Positions 34,240-43,399 of a stretch of DNA of 64,000 bases are shown piece by piece. The stretch is from assembly GCA_023390555.1 (NCBI GenBank), contig JAEWCQ010000042.1:1-64000 (forward strand), written 5' to 3'. The notes under the pieces were generated by a model, which saw only the letters and a list, made by a program, of their open reading frames with translations, was not told the DNA's origin and searched no databases. Position 1 is the stretch's first letter. Each line of letters starts with the position of its first letter. The translations under genes and the position numbers were made by a program. Source of the DNA: Bacillota bacterium. Its GTDB lineage: Bacteria > Bacillota > Clostridia > Lachnospirales > Lachnospiraceae.

Positions 34240-36492
34240 CTATTCCACATTTTTCAAAGCATCACCCATCGGAATTTTCCTGATTTTTTTTACCTGCAGA
34301 AACGCAATTATGGAGTAGGCCAAAGCTCCCATAACAAACATTTTTACAAAGGTAACACCCGGAACATAATATGGCAGCCATCCGGAATAATCGGAGAAAA
34401 TCATGACACAGATACTTTTCATCAGGAAATTGCAGATGGGCATTGTAACCAGCATGGATGCCAGCACGACAAACGTTGTTGTCGTGATATAAAGTTTATT
34501 TATTTCCGCATTACTGTAACCCAAAATTTTTGCCATTGAAATGGATACGGCATTCTTTTCAATAATGATCTTTGACAAAAGATAAATAATCAACAGGAAC
34601 ATTGCAATTCCAAACACCAGATACATATTCATCATATTCCCCATTGATACTTTCAACTGACGGGAGGTCTTTGTCAAATCATCCCTTGTAATAGTCGTCG
34701 CTATCAGCTTTTCGTTGATATCCGATATTTTCTGATTGGAGAAATATCCGTTAAAATAGTCAGACTCCTGATCGAAGGTCTGCTGAAAGTTCTCGATACT
34801 CATGAACACAGCAATCGTGGCCGGATAGTTGTAAGTTCCCTGCACTTTGAATTGATATTCATCGTCCCCGTACTCTTCTTTCAACGTAATGGTATCTCCG
34901 GTCTTCACATCGTATTTTTGTGCATAAGCACTGGAGACATACACTTCATCCGACTGAAAATCAAGACTCAGATAACTGCTGTCCGCATTTACTCCGTAGA
35001 TTGCAACATCTTCGCTTTTTTTCTTATCTTCTGTGGTTTTCAGCGTGCTGATACAGAATTTCTCAGCACCGCCTGTCTTCGTCTCTGCCGGTGTTTTTAA
35101 TACATACTGATAGCTGCATAAGGTATTGGTGGTAATTTCCGTTTCAAAATGATTCAGAAGCGGCGTGAACATTAGTCCGAATAAAAGAATGAAATTCGCG
35201 AAAAATACGCCGATGAAAATCATAATATAATTGGGCATGTTCTGAAAAATGATCCGGATACGGAAGCGGGTCAGAAATTTTATTTTTGTATTCAGCCGGA
35301 AGGCTTTTTTCCGGCTCCTTGCGCTTAAATCACGCCGGATAAATTTCAGCGGTGACAGATTCATCTTTTTTGCAAGAACCGAATAATTAATCAGGAACAG
35401 GAGCAGCAGCGGAACAACGGTGGTCTTTAAAAAGGCATCGGGGTTCCATCTCGTCACATAGGTCGGAAGGCTGTAGCTGTTGTAATACATATCTGCCATA
35501 TAATCTTTTAATACGGTATATCCAAGTATATTTCCGACAATTGCCGCTAAAAGCATTACAAGAATCGGCATGGTAAGATAATGCCGGATCAGTTCTCCCT
35601 TCGTATAACCGGATGCGCGCAGGGTGCCGATTACATTGGACTCTTTTGCAATTGTATTCCAGGTCGTAATTGCAATGATAAACGCAATAATAACAATAAC
35701 AATATACAAGAATACGGTCATCATGGTGTTGTCTCCTGACATATCATCCCCGGTGAAATGAATTGCCTGATTCAGATATTGCGGAATATAATTCACAATG
35801 ATACCATTCTGGCTCAACGTTTTCAGAAAATCTTCGGACATTTTTTCTGCCTGCGTATCATCTTTCGGTGCATTATCATACGTCCATGCATAGCTAAAAT
35901 GCAGATGGGTATCCCCAAATGCTTTAAAACTCTCCGGTGTTACAACGGCAACGCCAAATTTGATTGCATCAAACATCAAATCTGAATTGTTGGAAAATAA
36001 AGCACTGTAATCCGACAGTGCCACAAGTCCTGTTATTTTCAGTTCTCTGCCGCCTGCCGTAATGGTATCCCCCACCGAAAAGCCATTGTTATCTGCATAC
36101 ATCCTGTCGATTGCGATTTCAGAATCAGTCTGCGGCAGCGTTCCTTCCATCAGGCAGACCTGATCAATCGACTTTGGTTCTTCAAAGACCCGAAGCGTGC
36201 TGTCAACTTCTTTTGTCTGTTCTTCTATGTAAAAATGATTGTAAATCGTCAGATCTTCTGCTTCCAGTTTATCAATTGTGGCACTATCCGCTTTTGCACT
36301 GAGCTCAAAATTACCGTCTTCAATGTGATAGGCGGAAAAACTCTCCTCATATGCCGCATTCATGCTGTCATTTGCAACCAGAAAACCGGATACCAGTGCA
36401 ATCATGGCCGCAATGAAAAGAAATATCACAATATATTTTCCAATTTCCTCTTTCAATTCACCGATCAGCCGTTTTCTCAAAGGATTTTTCAT
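34240..36492 (-). CDS. FtsX-like ABC transporter permease (MacB/YtrF-like)
   Basis: 750-residue permease: one N-terminal helix, an extracellular domain of about 220 residues, three helices, a second extracellular domain and the C-terminal three-helix FtsX unit (KILGYSNAEINKLYITTT in the coupling loop). It partners with the ATPase gene immediately upstream. This type works by mechanotransmission and is linked to antimicrobial-peptide resistance or lipid/lipoprotein handling. The start is MKNPLRKR at 36492, after AAGGGAG. Confidence 0.88.
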   Translation of the reverse strand: MKNPLRKRLIGELKEEIGKYIVIFLFIAAMIALVSGFLVANDSMNAAYEESFSAYHIEDGNFELSAKADSATIDKLEAEDLTIYNHFYIEEQTKEVDSTLRVFEEPKSIDQVCLMEGTLPQTDSEIAIDRMYADNNGFSVGDTITAGGRELKITGLVALSDYSALFSNNSDLMFDAIKFGVAVVTPESFKAFGDTHLHFSYAWTYDNAPKDDTQAEKMSEDFLKTLSQNGIIVNYIPQYLNQAIHFTGDDMSGDNTMMTVFLYIVIVIIAFIIAITTWNTIAKESNVIGTLRASGYTKGELIRHYLTMPILVMLLAAIVGNILGYTVLKDYMADMYYNSYSLPTYVTRWNPDAFLKTTVVPLLLLFLINYSVLAKKMNLSPLKFIRRDLSARSRKKAFRLNTKIKFLTRFRIRIIFQNMPNYIMIFIGVFFANFILLFGLMFTPLLNHFETEITTNTLCSYQYVLKTPAETKTGGAEKFCISTLKTTEDKKKSEDVAIYGVNADSSYLSLDFQSDEVYVSSAYAQKYDVKTGDTITLKEEYGDDEYQFKVQGTYNYPATIAVFMSIENFQQTFDQESDYFNGYFSNQKISDINEKLIATTITRDDLTKTSRQLKVSMGNMMNMYLVFGIAMFLLIIYLLSKIIIEKNAVSISMAKILGYSNAEINKLYITTTTFVVLASMLVTMPICNFLMKSICVMIFSDYSGWLPYYVPGVTFVKMFVMGALAYSIIAFLQVKKIRKIPMGDALKNVE

Positions 36493-36506
36493 CGTATTCT
36501 CCCTTC

Positions 36507-37205
36507 TTACCATTCAAGCTCTGCAGCCGGGATTTTCTGTTCATTCTTATAGTTTTTTCGAATCTGGCCGTCTCGAAGCTTTACGACTCTGTCTGCCATA
36601 TATTTGATTGCATCATTGTGCGTCACCAGGATCACCGTATTGCCATACGCCTTGTTAATATCTTCAATTAATTTCAGAATCTCCTTGGACGTATTATAAT
36701 CAAGGGCTCCCGTCGGTTCATCGCAAAGAAGAATATCCGGGTTCTTAATAATTGCCCTGCCAATTGCTGTTCTCTGCTGCTGGCCTCCGGATAGCTGATT
36801 CGGGAGTTTGTGTCTGTGCTGATACAGCCCCAGCGTATTTAAAATCTCATCCGTATCAAAAGGCTTTTCACTCAGGTAAGCGCCCACCTCAATATTTTCC
36901 TTAATATTGAGATTGGGAATCAGATTATACATCTGAAACACATATCCAAGATGTTTTCTGCGGTAGAGCGTCAATTTCTTCTCATTCATATCCGCAATTT
37001 TTTCTCCCTGAATCGAAATGTATCCGCTGTCCGCATCATCGATTCCGCCGATCACGTTAAGCAGAGTTGATTTACCGGATCCGGAAGGCCCTAACAGGAC
37101 ACAGATCTCTCCTTTTTGAATATCCATATTGATGCCATTGAGTACCTCTACACGACTTTCGCCTTCACCGAAGTGTTTTTTTATATCTTTGATTTCAAGA
37201 AACAT
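36507..37205 (-). CDS. ABC transporter ATP-binding protein (LolD/MacB type)
   Basis: 232-residue ATPase: GPSGSGKST (Walker A), LSGGQQQR (signature), ILLCDEPTGALD (Walker B), VTHN (switch). The sequence belongs to the MacB-type ATPases that serve FtsX-like permeases, and the permease gene follows after 14 bases. The start is placed at the second in-frame ATG (37205), since the first abuts the ribosome site. An inverted repeat over the transcription start suggests a dedicated repressor encoded elsewhere. Confidence 0.93.
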   Translation of the reverse strand: MFLEIKDIKKHFGEGESRVEVLNGINMDIQKGEICVLLGPSGSGKSTLLNVIGGIDDADSGYISIQGEKIADMNEKKLTLYRRKHLGYVFQMYNLIPNLNIKENIEVGAYLSEKPFDTDEILNTLGLYQHRHKLPNQLSGGQQQRTAIGRAIIKNPDILLCDEPTGALDYNTSKEILKLIEDINKAYGNTVILVTHNDAIKYMADRVVKLRDGQIRKNYKNEQKIPAAELEW

Positions 37206-37222
37206 TTTCATCCACCTTTCCG

Positions 37223-37275
37223 GTTAGTTGTTGCTAACTCCTTCTTTATTATAATCTATTGGAAAATAAAAGCAA
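37223..37275 (-). promoter_or_regulatory. Promoter and operator-like repeat of the FtsX-type ABC operon
   Basis: TTGCTT (37270-37275), 16-base spacer, TATAAT (37248-37253) on the minus strand. Downstream lies GTTAG-CAACAA-CTAAC (37223-37238), an inverted repeat with the same half-site as the MarR-type operator at 19315-19330 but with a six-base spacer. Confidence 0.6.
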
Positions 37276-37302
37276 CTACAAGATGAAGAACTTCGCCGGA
37301 CA

Positions 37303-37350
37303 TGAAAAAGCACCTGAACGCCAGTTTCTCACACTGCGTTCAGGTGCTTC
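37303..37350 (-). terminator. Intrinsic terminator of the BceAB-like operon
   Basis: On the minus strand AAGCACCTGAACGC pairs with GCGTTCAGGTGCTT, followed by TTTT. Confidence 0.8.
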
Positions 37351-37424
37351 CATTCTTTTATATTCAAAGGCAATTCAGTTGAAGTCTCTCTGGCACAACC
37401 CGTTCTCTCAGGCGGTAAATCTGC

Positions 37425-39431
37425 CTATACCTGCTCTCCTACGATTTTATAGTAAGTCTTTGAAGTGAGCAGAAATACGACCAGATATATCATTCCGAAT
37501 ACTACGATTGTTCCGGCCAGACACGCGGCAAACAGTGCCGTGTTATTGAGGTTCAGGACGGAAAGAAGTCTTCTTACCATTGGAAATGCGGCTGCCACAT
37601 GAATTGCCGCTGTGACAATTGGAAGGAAAAACACAATCCTGATCTGTGACCGGATGGCAGATTTTACCTCCGTACTGCTCATTCCCACTTTCTCCATGAT
37701 GGCAAAACGTTCCTTGTCATCATATCCTTCGGATATCTGCTTGTAAAAGATGATCAGCACGGTAATCATAAGAAACATCGTTCCAAGGAACAGTCCCAAG
37801 AAGAAAAATCCACCATATAAATGTTGAAACTCATCCGCAGATGCATCTTTACTTTCACTGTACAGGGACTGATACGTCCCATCCAATCCGGCAAGTGCCT
37901 TTTGTACTTCATCCGCGCACGCAATCTTCTCTTTTTTGGTTCCATCTGTGTCAATCAGGAGATTATACTGATAGCTGCTGGCATTCTCACCATATGCCTC
38001 CTTTTGTATCTGATAGATTTCTTCCAGATCTGTTTCGTCATTTACAATGACATAGTAAAATCCAGCTACCATATCTGCCATATACTCATTCTCATCAGAT
38101 TCAAACTTATTTGCCGATTTTACCGTATAGTTCTGCCCGCCCAGAACCAGATCCTTCAGCTCCGATTGATCCGCTGACACCAGCGTCACTTCGCGCTCGC
38201 CGAGTTCTGGTAACGTCTCTCCTGTCATTTCTTTATAGGAATCTCTTGTCATAACAGTCAGGTAGGTCAGCTTATCGTAATCCATCACACTTTGATCCGA
38301 TGAAAATATGAACTCATTCCCCTCCTGAATACAGCTAATGGATAGCTCCACAAAGCTTAATTCATTTCCGATGCTTCTTCCACTATCACGAATTGTCTGT
38401 TCCACCTTTTCCGCGATTTCAGCTTCCCCGGTGACCTTATCCTCATAACGGGCATATACGGATAGATCTGTCGGATATCTTGTGTTCACTTCATCTTCTA
38501 TCCCAATATACATGCTTACCGTAGTGGATACCATAATCAGTACCATCGTTGATAATATACAGATGTTTGCAAGACCTACAGCATTCTGCTTCATACGGTA
38601 AATCATGCCGGAAACGGCAGTAAAATGTTTCATCTTATAATAATAATTTTTATTTCTTCGAAGCATCTTTAGTAACGCAATGCTTCCCGCCGTAAACAGG
38701 CAGTAGGTTCCGATAATGACCAGAAGTACCGCAACAAAAAACAGCATCAGCGCCTTCAGAGGGCTTTCTGTCGTAATCGCAATGTAATAGCCGGCTCCGA
38801 TACAGGCTATCCCAATCAAGGTCAAAAGGATCTTTGTCTTTGGTTCCCGCTCGCCCACACTGCTTCCATGAAGCAGTTCAATCGGATTCGCCAGCTTGAT
38901 CTGCAGCATATCATAGAGCAGCGTCAACAGATAGATGCCACAGAACAATACCACTGTAGTACTTACCCCGCTTGCCGATATATAGAAACCAATTCCCGCA
39001 TCAAATCCCATCAGATGAAACAACAGCATGCACATCAGCTTATTAAATACAATTCCTGTCAGAAGACCTCCGCCCACTGCTGCAATGGCAGTAAACACGG
39101 TCTCTAAAAATAATACCTTGGCCAAATGCTTTTTTTCCATTCCCAGAATGTTGTATACGCCAAGCTCCTTTTTTCTCCGCTTGATGATAAAGCTGTTGGT
39201 ATAGAAAATAAAGATAACGGAAAAAATGGCAATCACGATACTTCCCAATGCAAGGATTGTTTTAATCTCTGCAGAACCGGAGCTATCATCCCAGCCTGCA
39301 TTTCCATTCAATGCGCACATGATGTAGAACATTGCCACCGTGATGATTCCGGTGATCAAATAAGGCAGGTAAAACTGACCGTTCTTTTTCATATTTGTAA
39401 ACGCAAGTTTTACATAAAGCCCCTTATTCAT
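37425..39431 (-). CDS. BceB-type ABC permease (peptide antibiotic resistance/sensing)
   Basis: 668-residue permease with about ten helices and a large extracellular domain (about residues 305-510) between helices 7 and 8, the BceB layout. The N-terminus has ALTNMKK-like FTNMKKNGQFYLPYL and the conserved cytoplasmic block SFIIKRRKKELGVYNILGME. These proteins remove lipid II-cycle antibiotics such as bacitracin from targets and relay flux to a BceS kinase. The start at 39431 follows AGGTGGTG; a GTG four codons upstream is weaker. It overlaps the ATPase gene by eight bases. Confidence 0.92.
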   Translation of the reverse strand: MNKGLYVKLAFTNMKKNGQFYLPYLITGIITVAMFYIMCALNGNAGWDDSSGSAEIKTILALGSIVIAIFSVIFIFYTNSFIIKRRKKELGVYNILGMEKKHLAKVLFLETVFTAIAAVGGGLLTGIVFNKLMCMLLFHLMGFDAGIGFYISASGVSTTVVLFCGIYLLTLLYDMLQIKLANPIELLHGSSVGEREPKTKILLTLIGIACIGAGYYIAITTESPLKALMLFFVAVLLVIIGTYCLFTAGSIALLKMLRRNKNYYYKMKHFTAVSGMIYRMKQNAVGLANICILSTMVLIMVSTTVSMYIGIEDEVNTRYPTDLSVYARYEDKVTGEAEIAEKVEQTIRDSGRSIGNELSFVELSISCIQEGNEFIFSSDQSVMDYDKLTYLTVMTRDSYKEMTGETLPELGEREVTLVSADQSELKDLVLGGQNYTVKSANKFESDENEYMADMVAGFYYVIVNDETDLEEIYQIQKEAYGENASSYQYNLLIDTDGTKKEKIACADEVQKALAGLDGTYQSLYSESKDASADEFQHLYGGFFFLGLFLGTMFLMITVLIIFYKQISEGYDDKERFAIMEKVGMSSTEVKSAIRSQIRIVFFLPIVTAAIHVAAAFPMVRRLLSVLNLNNTALFAACLAGTIVVFGMIYLVVFLLTSKTYYKIVGEQV

Positions 39432-40191
39432 TTTTTTCACCACCTGTCGTCAGCATTGTAAGTGTATCCGATATTCTGGCAAACAGTTCCTCGTTGCTCA
39501 TGTTGCCCCGGTAAAGTTGATGGAATACCTCTCCATCTTTGATAAAAAGCACGCGCTTTGCATGACTTGCCGCTTTCGTGGAATGGGTCACCATCAGAAT
39601 GGTCTGTCCGCCGTCATTGATCTCATTAAAAAGGCGAAGCAGACTGTCCGTTGCCTTGGAATCAAGTGCTCCGGTCGGTTCATCTGCAAGAATCAGCTGC
39701 GGTCTGATGATCAGTGCCCTTGCAACCGCAGCACGCTGCTTCTGTCCCCCGGACACTTCGTACGGATATTTCTCAAGCAGTTCTTCTATTCCAAGCTGTG
39801 CCGCAATCGGTCTGATCCGTTTTTCCATCTCCGGATATGCAAATCCAGACAGAACCAACGGCAGCAAAATGTTATCTTTTAGCGAAAAATTATCCAACAG
39901 ATTAAAGTCCTGAAATACGAAGCCCAGATTTTCACGCCGGAAAGCAGAAATTTCTTTTTCCTTAATCCCGACAATATTTTTGCCATTCAGCCGTACTTCC
40001 CCGCTCGTCGGTTTATCAAGTGCCGCTAAAATATTCAACAACGTGGTCTTTCCGGAACCGGACTCGCCCATGATTGCGACATATTCTCCCTCTTCTACCG
40101 AAAAGCTCAAATTGCTCAATGCCTGTACCTGATTACCTCCGAAACGCGTTGTATAGATTTTCTTTAAATTATTTACTTCTAAGATTGCCAT
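39424..40191 (-). CDS. BceA-type ABC ATPase
   Basis: 255-residue ATPase: GESGSGKTT, VSGGQKQRAA, LILADEPTGALD, VTHS. It is closest to ATPases of BceAB systems, in line with its permease partner. The start at 40191 has AGGAGGTAATT ahead. Control is probably by a BceR-like response regulator, because a perfect TTACA-N4-TGTAA box lies upstream of the promoter. Confidence 0.93.
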   Translation of the reverse strand: MAILEVNNLKKIYTTRFGGNQVQALSNLSFSVEEGEYVAIMGESGSGKTTLLNILAALDKPTSGEVRLNGKNIVGIKEKEISAFRRENLGFVFQDFNLLDNFSLKDNILLPLVLSGFAYPEMEKRIRPIAAQLGIEELLEKYPYEVSGGQKQRAAVARALIIRPQLILADEPTGALDSKATDSLLRLFNEINDGGQTILMVTHSTKAASHAKRVLFIKDGEVFHQLYRGNMSNEELFARISDTLTMLTTGGEKNE

Positions 40192-40226
40192 AATTACCTC
40201 CTGATTGCTTTTCCTATGGAACTGTA

Positions 40227-40303
40227 ATTATCTTAACAAAAAAAGAAAATGCAAGCCATCGATTTGACTTACATTTTCAGGAGAAATCTTACAATCCTGT
40301 AAG
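40227..40303 (-). promoter_or_regulatory. BceAB-like promoter with BceR-type binding box
   Basis: TTGCAT (40249-40254), 16-base spacer, GATAAT (40227-40232) on the minus strand. Upstream, CTTACA-GGAT-TGTAAG (40288-40303) is a perfect inverted repeat fitting the TNACA-N4-TGTAA motif known for BceR-like regulators. The remaining upstream bases to 40471 are AT-rich without further features. Confidence 0.65.
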
Positions 40304-40471
40304 AAACCAGGTCATTTTATCTCGTTATACATTCTTACATTTCCTTACTTTATCCGCTTTTTAAGGTTTTTCTATTTCCATCCATTCACATATTATTCTA
40401 TATTCTTATACATCGTTGGTATAAAATTGTTGTACTTTTTTCCGTTCTATTGTATGCAGATTTATAGCTTT

Positions 40472-41125
40472 TTATATATTGATAGAAATAATCTCTCCCA
40501 TTAGATACGGCTTTGCGCCCTGCTCTATCTTTGCTGTCATTTGTGGATGGGTAATAAAAAATTTATTCTTTTTAGTCAGAATCTTACAATCGGTCTCTTC
40601 TATTGGTATATTGGTTCCTTTGGGCAAAATACAGATTGTTGCAAAACCGCTTTCCTCTACCTGACAAGGTGTATAGTGAAGTGTTGTCCCATATAATTCT
40701 ACACAACTGCCCTTCTCCACATAGAAAATTTCCGCCTTGCCAAGATCGTAATGTTCATCCTTCATATCACAGCGCTGCCCTAAAATCAATACCAGATCAC
40801 TCAACGCAATTATCGTTTCACTGCCCTGATGGTACTCTACTCCATTTAATTCCTGATTGTGACCCAGACAACGACCAGCCTGAATGTCCATTCCTCCATA
40901 AATATAATTCTGTATCCAGGCCATAATTGACTGCTCTTCAAAGATTAGCTCGGAAGCCCGGTATTCGCTTTCTTCAATTGGGAATGTAATTTCCCCGGAA
41001 GCCATGTCCAGTACCTGTGGCAGCTGATCATTTACGATTATCTTCCCATATACCGTAAATGCAGTATCTTTTATACTATGTATCTTTTTATCTGGATTTT
41101 TTTGCTGTAATTCTTTCTGATTCAT
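40472..41125 (-). CDS. DUF4867 family protein, last gene of the alloside-type PTS operon
   Basis: 217-residue soluble protein that I place in the DUF4867 family, of unknown function, commonly found beside sugar-phosphate isomerase genes. It has a probable cupin-like beta-rich core with VEYHQGSETIIALSDLVLIL and FYVEKGSCVELYGTTLHYTP, resembling metal-cupin strands, so an isomerase or sugar-sensing role is possible. It lies 91 bases after the AlsI/RpiB-like gene in the same direction. Confidence 0.65.
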   Translation of the reverse strand: MNQKELQQKNPDKKIHSIKDTAFTVYGKIIVNDQLPQVLDMASGEITFPIEESEYRASELIFEEQSIMAWIQNYIYGGMDIQAGRCLGHNQELNGVEYHQGSETIIALSDLVLILGQRCDMKDEHYDLGKAEIFYVEKGSCVELYGTTLHYTPCQVEESGFATICILPKGTNIPIEETDCKILTKKNKFFITHPQMTAKIEQGAKPYLMGEIISINI

Positions 41126-41216
41126 TTTTTATTTACCTCATCTTCTCTTCTACAAATAAATTATTTAAAAAGGCAGCTACGGTCAATATAGAACCATATG
41201 CTGCCTGATGGAGGGC

Positions 41217-41672
41217 TTATTTCGTTTTCTGACGTTCCTCTATATCCTTAATCATGTCAATTCGAACCTGGTGTCTTCCACCTTCATACTCTCCGGTAAG
41301 CCATGCATCCACAATCATTTTTGCAAGCTCAATACCCACTACTCTTGCACCAAAAGCAAGCATATTTGTATTGTTATGTTGTCTGGATAATAACGCTGAA
41401 TATGGCTCCGAACAGGTTACACATCGAATCCCATTCACCTTATTGGCCGCAAGAGAAATTCCCACACCTGTACCACAGATTACAATTCCCTTCTCTACTT
41501 CTCCAGCTACAACAGCATTGGCAACTGCCTCGCCTGCGGCCGGATAATTAAATCTCTCTGTGGAATCTGTACCATAGTTTACTACTTCGTAACCGTATTT
41601 TTCCTTGATATGCTCTATGATCTGGTTCTTATACTCTACCGCTACATGGTCATTTCCTATTCCTATCTTCAT
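41217..41672 (-). CDS. RpiB/AlsI-type sugar-phosphate isomerase, probable allose-6-phosphate isomerase
   Basis: 151-residue aldose-ketose isomerase of the RpiB/LacAB family. The catalytic Cys is in VICGTGVGIS. The C-terminal half (SEPYSALLSRQHN, LAFGARVVG, ELAKMIVDAWL, YEGGRHQ) is strikingly like E. coli RpiB, the enzyme also known as AlsI. That enzyme accepts allose-6-phosphate as well as ribose-5-phosphate. Only one subunit gene is present, which argues against LacA/LacB. An AlsE-like epimerase in the same operon supports the allose route. The start is placed at the second ATG, since the first is directly against the ribosome site. Confidence 0.85.
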   Translation of the reverse strand: MKIGIGNDHVAVEYKNQIIEHIKEKYGYEVVNYGTDSTERFNYPAAGEAVANAVVAGEVEKGIVICGTGVGISLAANKVNGIRCVTCSEPYSALLSRQHNNTNMLAFGARVVGIELAKMIVDAWLTGEYEGGRHQVRIDMIKDIEERQKTK

Positions 41673-41729
41673 TTCCTGTTTCATCCTCTCTATTTTCCAG
41701 TAAATTCTGATTCCGCAAATCTATTCCCT

Positions 41730-42662
41730 TTACATGTTTACAGAAGCCATTCTAAAATAGGTGTATGGCTTCCCTTTTATAGAAATACTTAATTGCAAAA
41801 TATTCTCCGGTGTTGTACAACCCGCAAATCCACCATCCCCTATCGCATGAATATCCGCTCCTGTTTCTTTCATTTTCAGTGCAATCAGCCGAACAGTTTC
41901 GATATCTGAGCCCTCCAGAGAACTGTTTAAAAATGTCATCGCCAATGTTCCCGGTTTGTAAGTATGCACATACTGCACGAGCTCCTGAATCATAGAAACA
42001 CTGATTCCTGCTCTTGATCCAGGTGCCGGGAAATCAATACAATCCACACCGGCATCTATCAGCTGACGAATAATATCCTTTGCATCATAGTCTGCCAATG
42101 GATCTCCTAATACCTTCTCCGTAATACCATCCTCCCACTTGCCGGCAAATACAAACAGCTTATCCCCATACTTTTTCTTTACCCAGGCTGCCGCTGCAAC
42201 AACATCCGTAATGGAAGTTCCGCTTCCTGGATTTCCTCCAAGAATAATAAAGTCTACCCCCAGTTCTACACATTTTGCCACATGCTCCGGGGTACACAGC
42301 ATACCCGATGCCGCATATAATTCATCCGGTTTTGCTTTATAATCCGCAGTCGGACAGCCAAGGTAAATACCAATTGGGCGTTTTACACGATTCTTTAATT
42401 CAGAAATACTGAGTCCGCATAACCCCGGATTTTTATCCATATCATCCAAATTCATGGTATTGAGAAGCACCATATCTGCACCAAAGGCAGACATTACCTC
42501 TGTGTTCGTTACTCCCCGGACCAAACCCTTCCCATCAAAAAGAAGGTGCTGTCCCATGATTACCCGACCTTCACTCTTATAAACGGATTCCTTCAACTCC
42601 ATTGCATTCATCTTTTCAAAATCACTACCTGTTGCACTAATGAATCGTTTCACCTCACGCAT
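41730..42662 (-). CDS. TIM-barrel-like protein of the DUF7916 type, function unknown
   Basis: 310-residue soluble protein with repeated beta-alpha units (ADMVLLNTMN, RPIGIYLGC, VDFIILGGNPGSGTS, KLFVFAGKWEDG, VDCIDFPAPGS), typical of a TIM barrel. Homologues travel with PTS sugar operons, and I recall them under the DUF7916 name. The reaction is unknown; the GNPGSGTS and GDGGFAG loops look like phosphate-binding loops. It has AGGAGG ahead and lies ten bases after the epimerase gene. Confidence 0.6.
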   Translation of the reverse strand: MREVKRFISATGSDFEKMNAMELKESVYKSEGRVIMGQHLLFDGKGLVRGVTNTEVMSAFGADMVLLNTMNLDDMDKNPGLCGLSISELKNRVKRPIGIYLGCPTADYKAKPDELYAASGMLCTPEHVAKCVELGVDFIILGGNPGSGTSITDVVAAAAWVKKKYGDKLFVFAGKWEDGITEKVLGDPLADYDAKDIIRQLIDAGVDCIDFPAPGSRAGISVSMIQELVQYVHTYKPGTLAMTFLNSSLEGSDIETVRLIALKMKETGADIHAIGDGGFAGCTTPENILQLSISIKGKPYTYFRMASVNM

Positions 42663-42672
42663 CTTCTGCCTC

Positions 42673-43326
42673 CTATAATGCCCGTAGCTCCGGGATTATT
42701 TCACTGTATGCTCTCCCTTTTCCAAATAATGCACTGGTTCCCAATATAAAACCGGATACTCCAATTTTGGATAAAGCGGCTATCCTCTCTGGAGAACATG
42801 CACCATCTATCATGACCTTATATCCACCATACTTCTCAGCTTCGTCCGCAAAACGAATAAATTTCGCTGTTACGAAATCCAAATATTTCTGTCCGGCAAA
42901 TCCCGGATTAACACTCATAATCATGACATAGTCACACAGGTACAACAGATTTTCCACTGTCTCAAATGATGTCCCCGGATTAATAGCAATTCCTGCCTGG
43001 GCTCCTGCGTCTTTAATTTTCTGCAGCGTTCTGCACACATGCATATCCGTTTCCGGATGTATATAGATGATCTGACAGCCAATTTTTGCAAATTTTTCTA
43101 CATAGTCAGACGGATTTTTAACCATCAGATGTACATCACAAGGCTTTGCTGCCTTGTTGCAGATATATTCAATATCCTGCAGGCCCATCCCAAAATTTGG
43201 AACAAAGCCCCCGTCCATCACATCTAAATGAAAGATGTCGATTCCAGCTTCTTCAAGCTGTTCCACTTCTTCCTTCAGATTTCCAAAATCTGCGCACATC
43301 ATGGAGGGGCATAATAATTTTTCCAT
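42673..43326 (-). CDS. alsE: AlsE-type D-allulose-6-phosphate 3-epimerase
   Basis: 217-residue epimerase of the ribulose-phosphate 3-epimerase fold. Several positions follow E. coli AlsE, not Rpe: CPSMMCADF (Met-Cys in the first loop), IHPET (Rpe has His-Val-Glu-Ala), NPGFAGQ (Rpe has PGFGGQ) and GTSALFG. Metal ligands appear in HLDVMDG and in DVHLMV. AlsE converts allulose-6-phosphate to fructose-6-phosphate. The start at 43326 has AAAGGATAAG ahead; the longer frame upstream overlaps the GH1 gene without a ribosome site. Confidence 0.78.
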   Translation of the reverse strand: MEKLLCPSMMCADFGNLKEEVEQLEEAGIDIFHLDVMDGGFVPNFGMGLQDIEYICNKAAKPCDVHLMVKNPSDYVEKFAKIGCQIIYIHPETDMHVCRTLQKIKDAGAQAGIAINPGTSFETVENLLYLCDYVMIMSVNPGFAGQKYLDFVTAKFIRFADEAEKYGGYKVMIDGACSPERIAALSKIGVSGFILGTSALFGKGRAYSEIIPELRAL

Positions 43327-43399
43327 GTACTTATCCTTTCTTTCCTCGCTATTGTTATAAAGAGGCTGGCACCACTGCCAGCCCCATTTCTCTGAATGC

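Noticed and set aside
41217..41672. LacA/LacB galactose-6-phosphate isomerase for a lactose pathway
   Set aside because: Only one subunit gene, no tagatose-phosphate kinase or aldolase, and the C-terminal half follows E. coli RpiB/AlsI.
42673..43326. Ordinary ribulose-phosphate 3-epimerase of the pentose phosphate pathway
   Set aside because: Residues at four diagnostic places follow AlsE (MMC, HPET, GFAGQ, GTS-x-LF), and it sits in a PTS operon.
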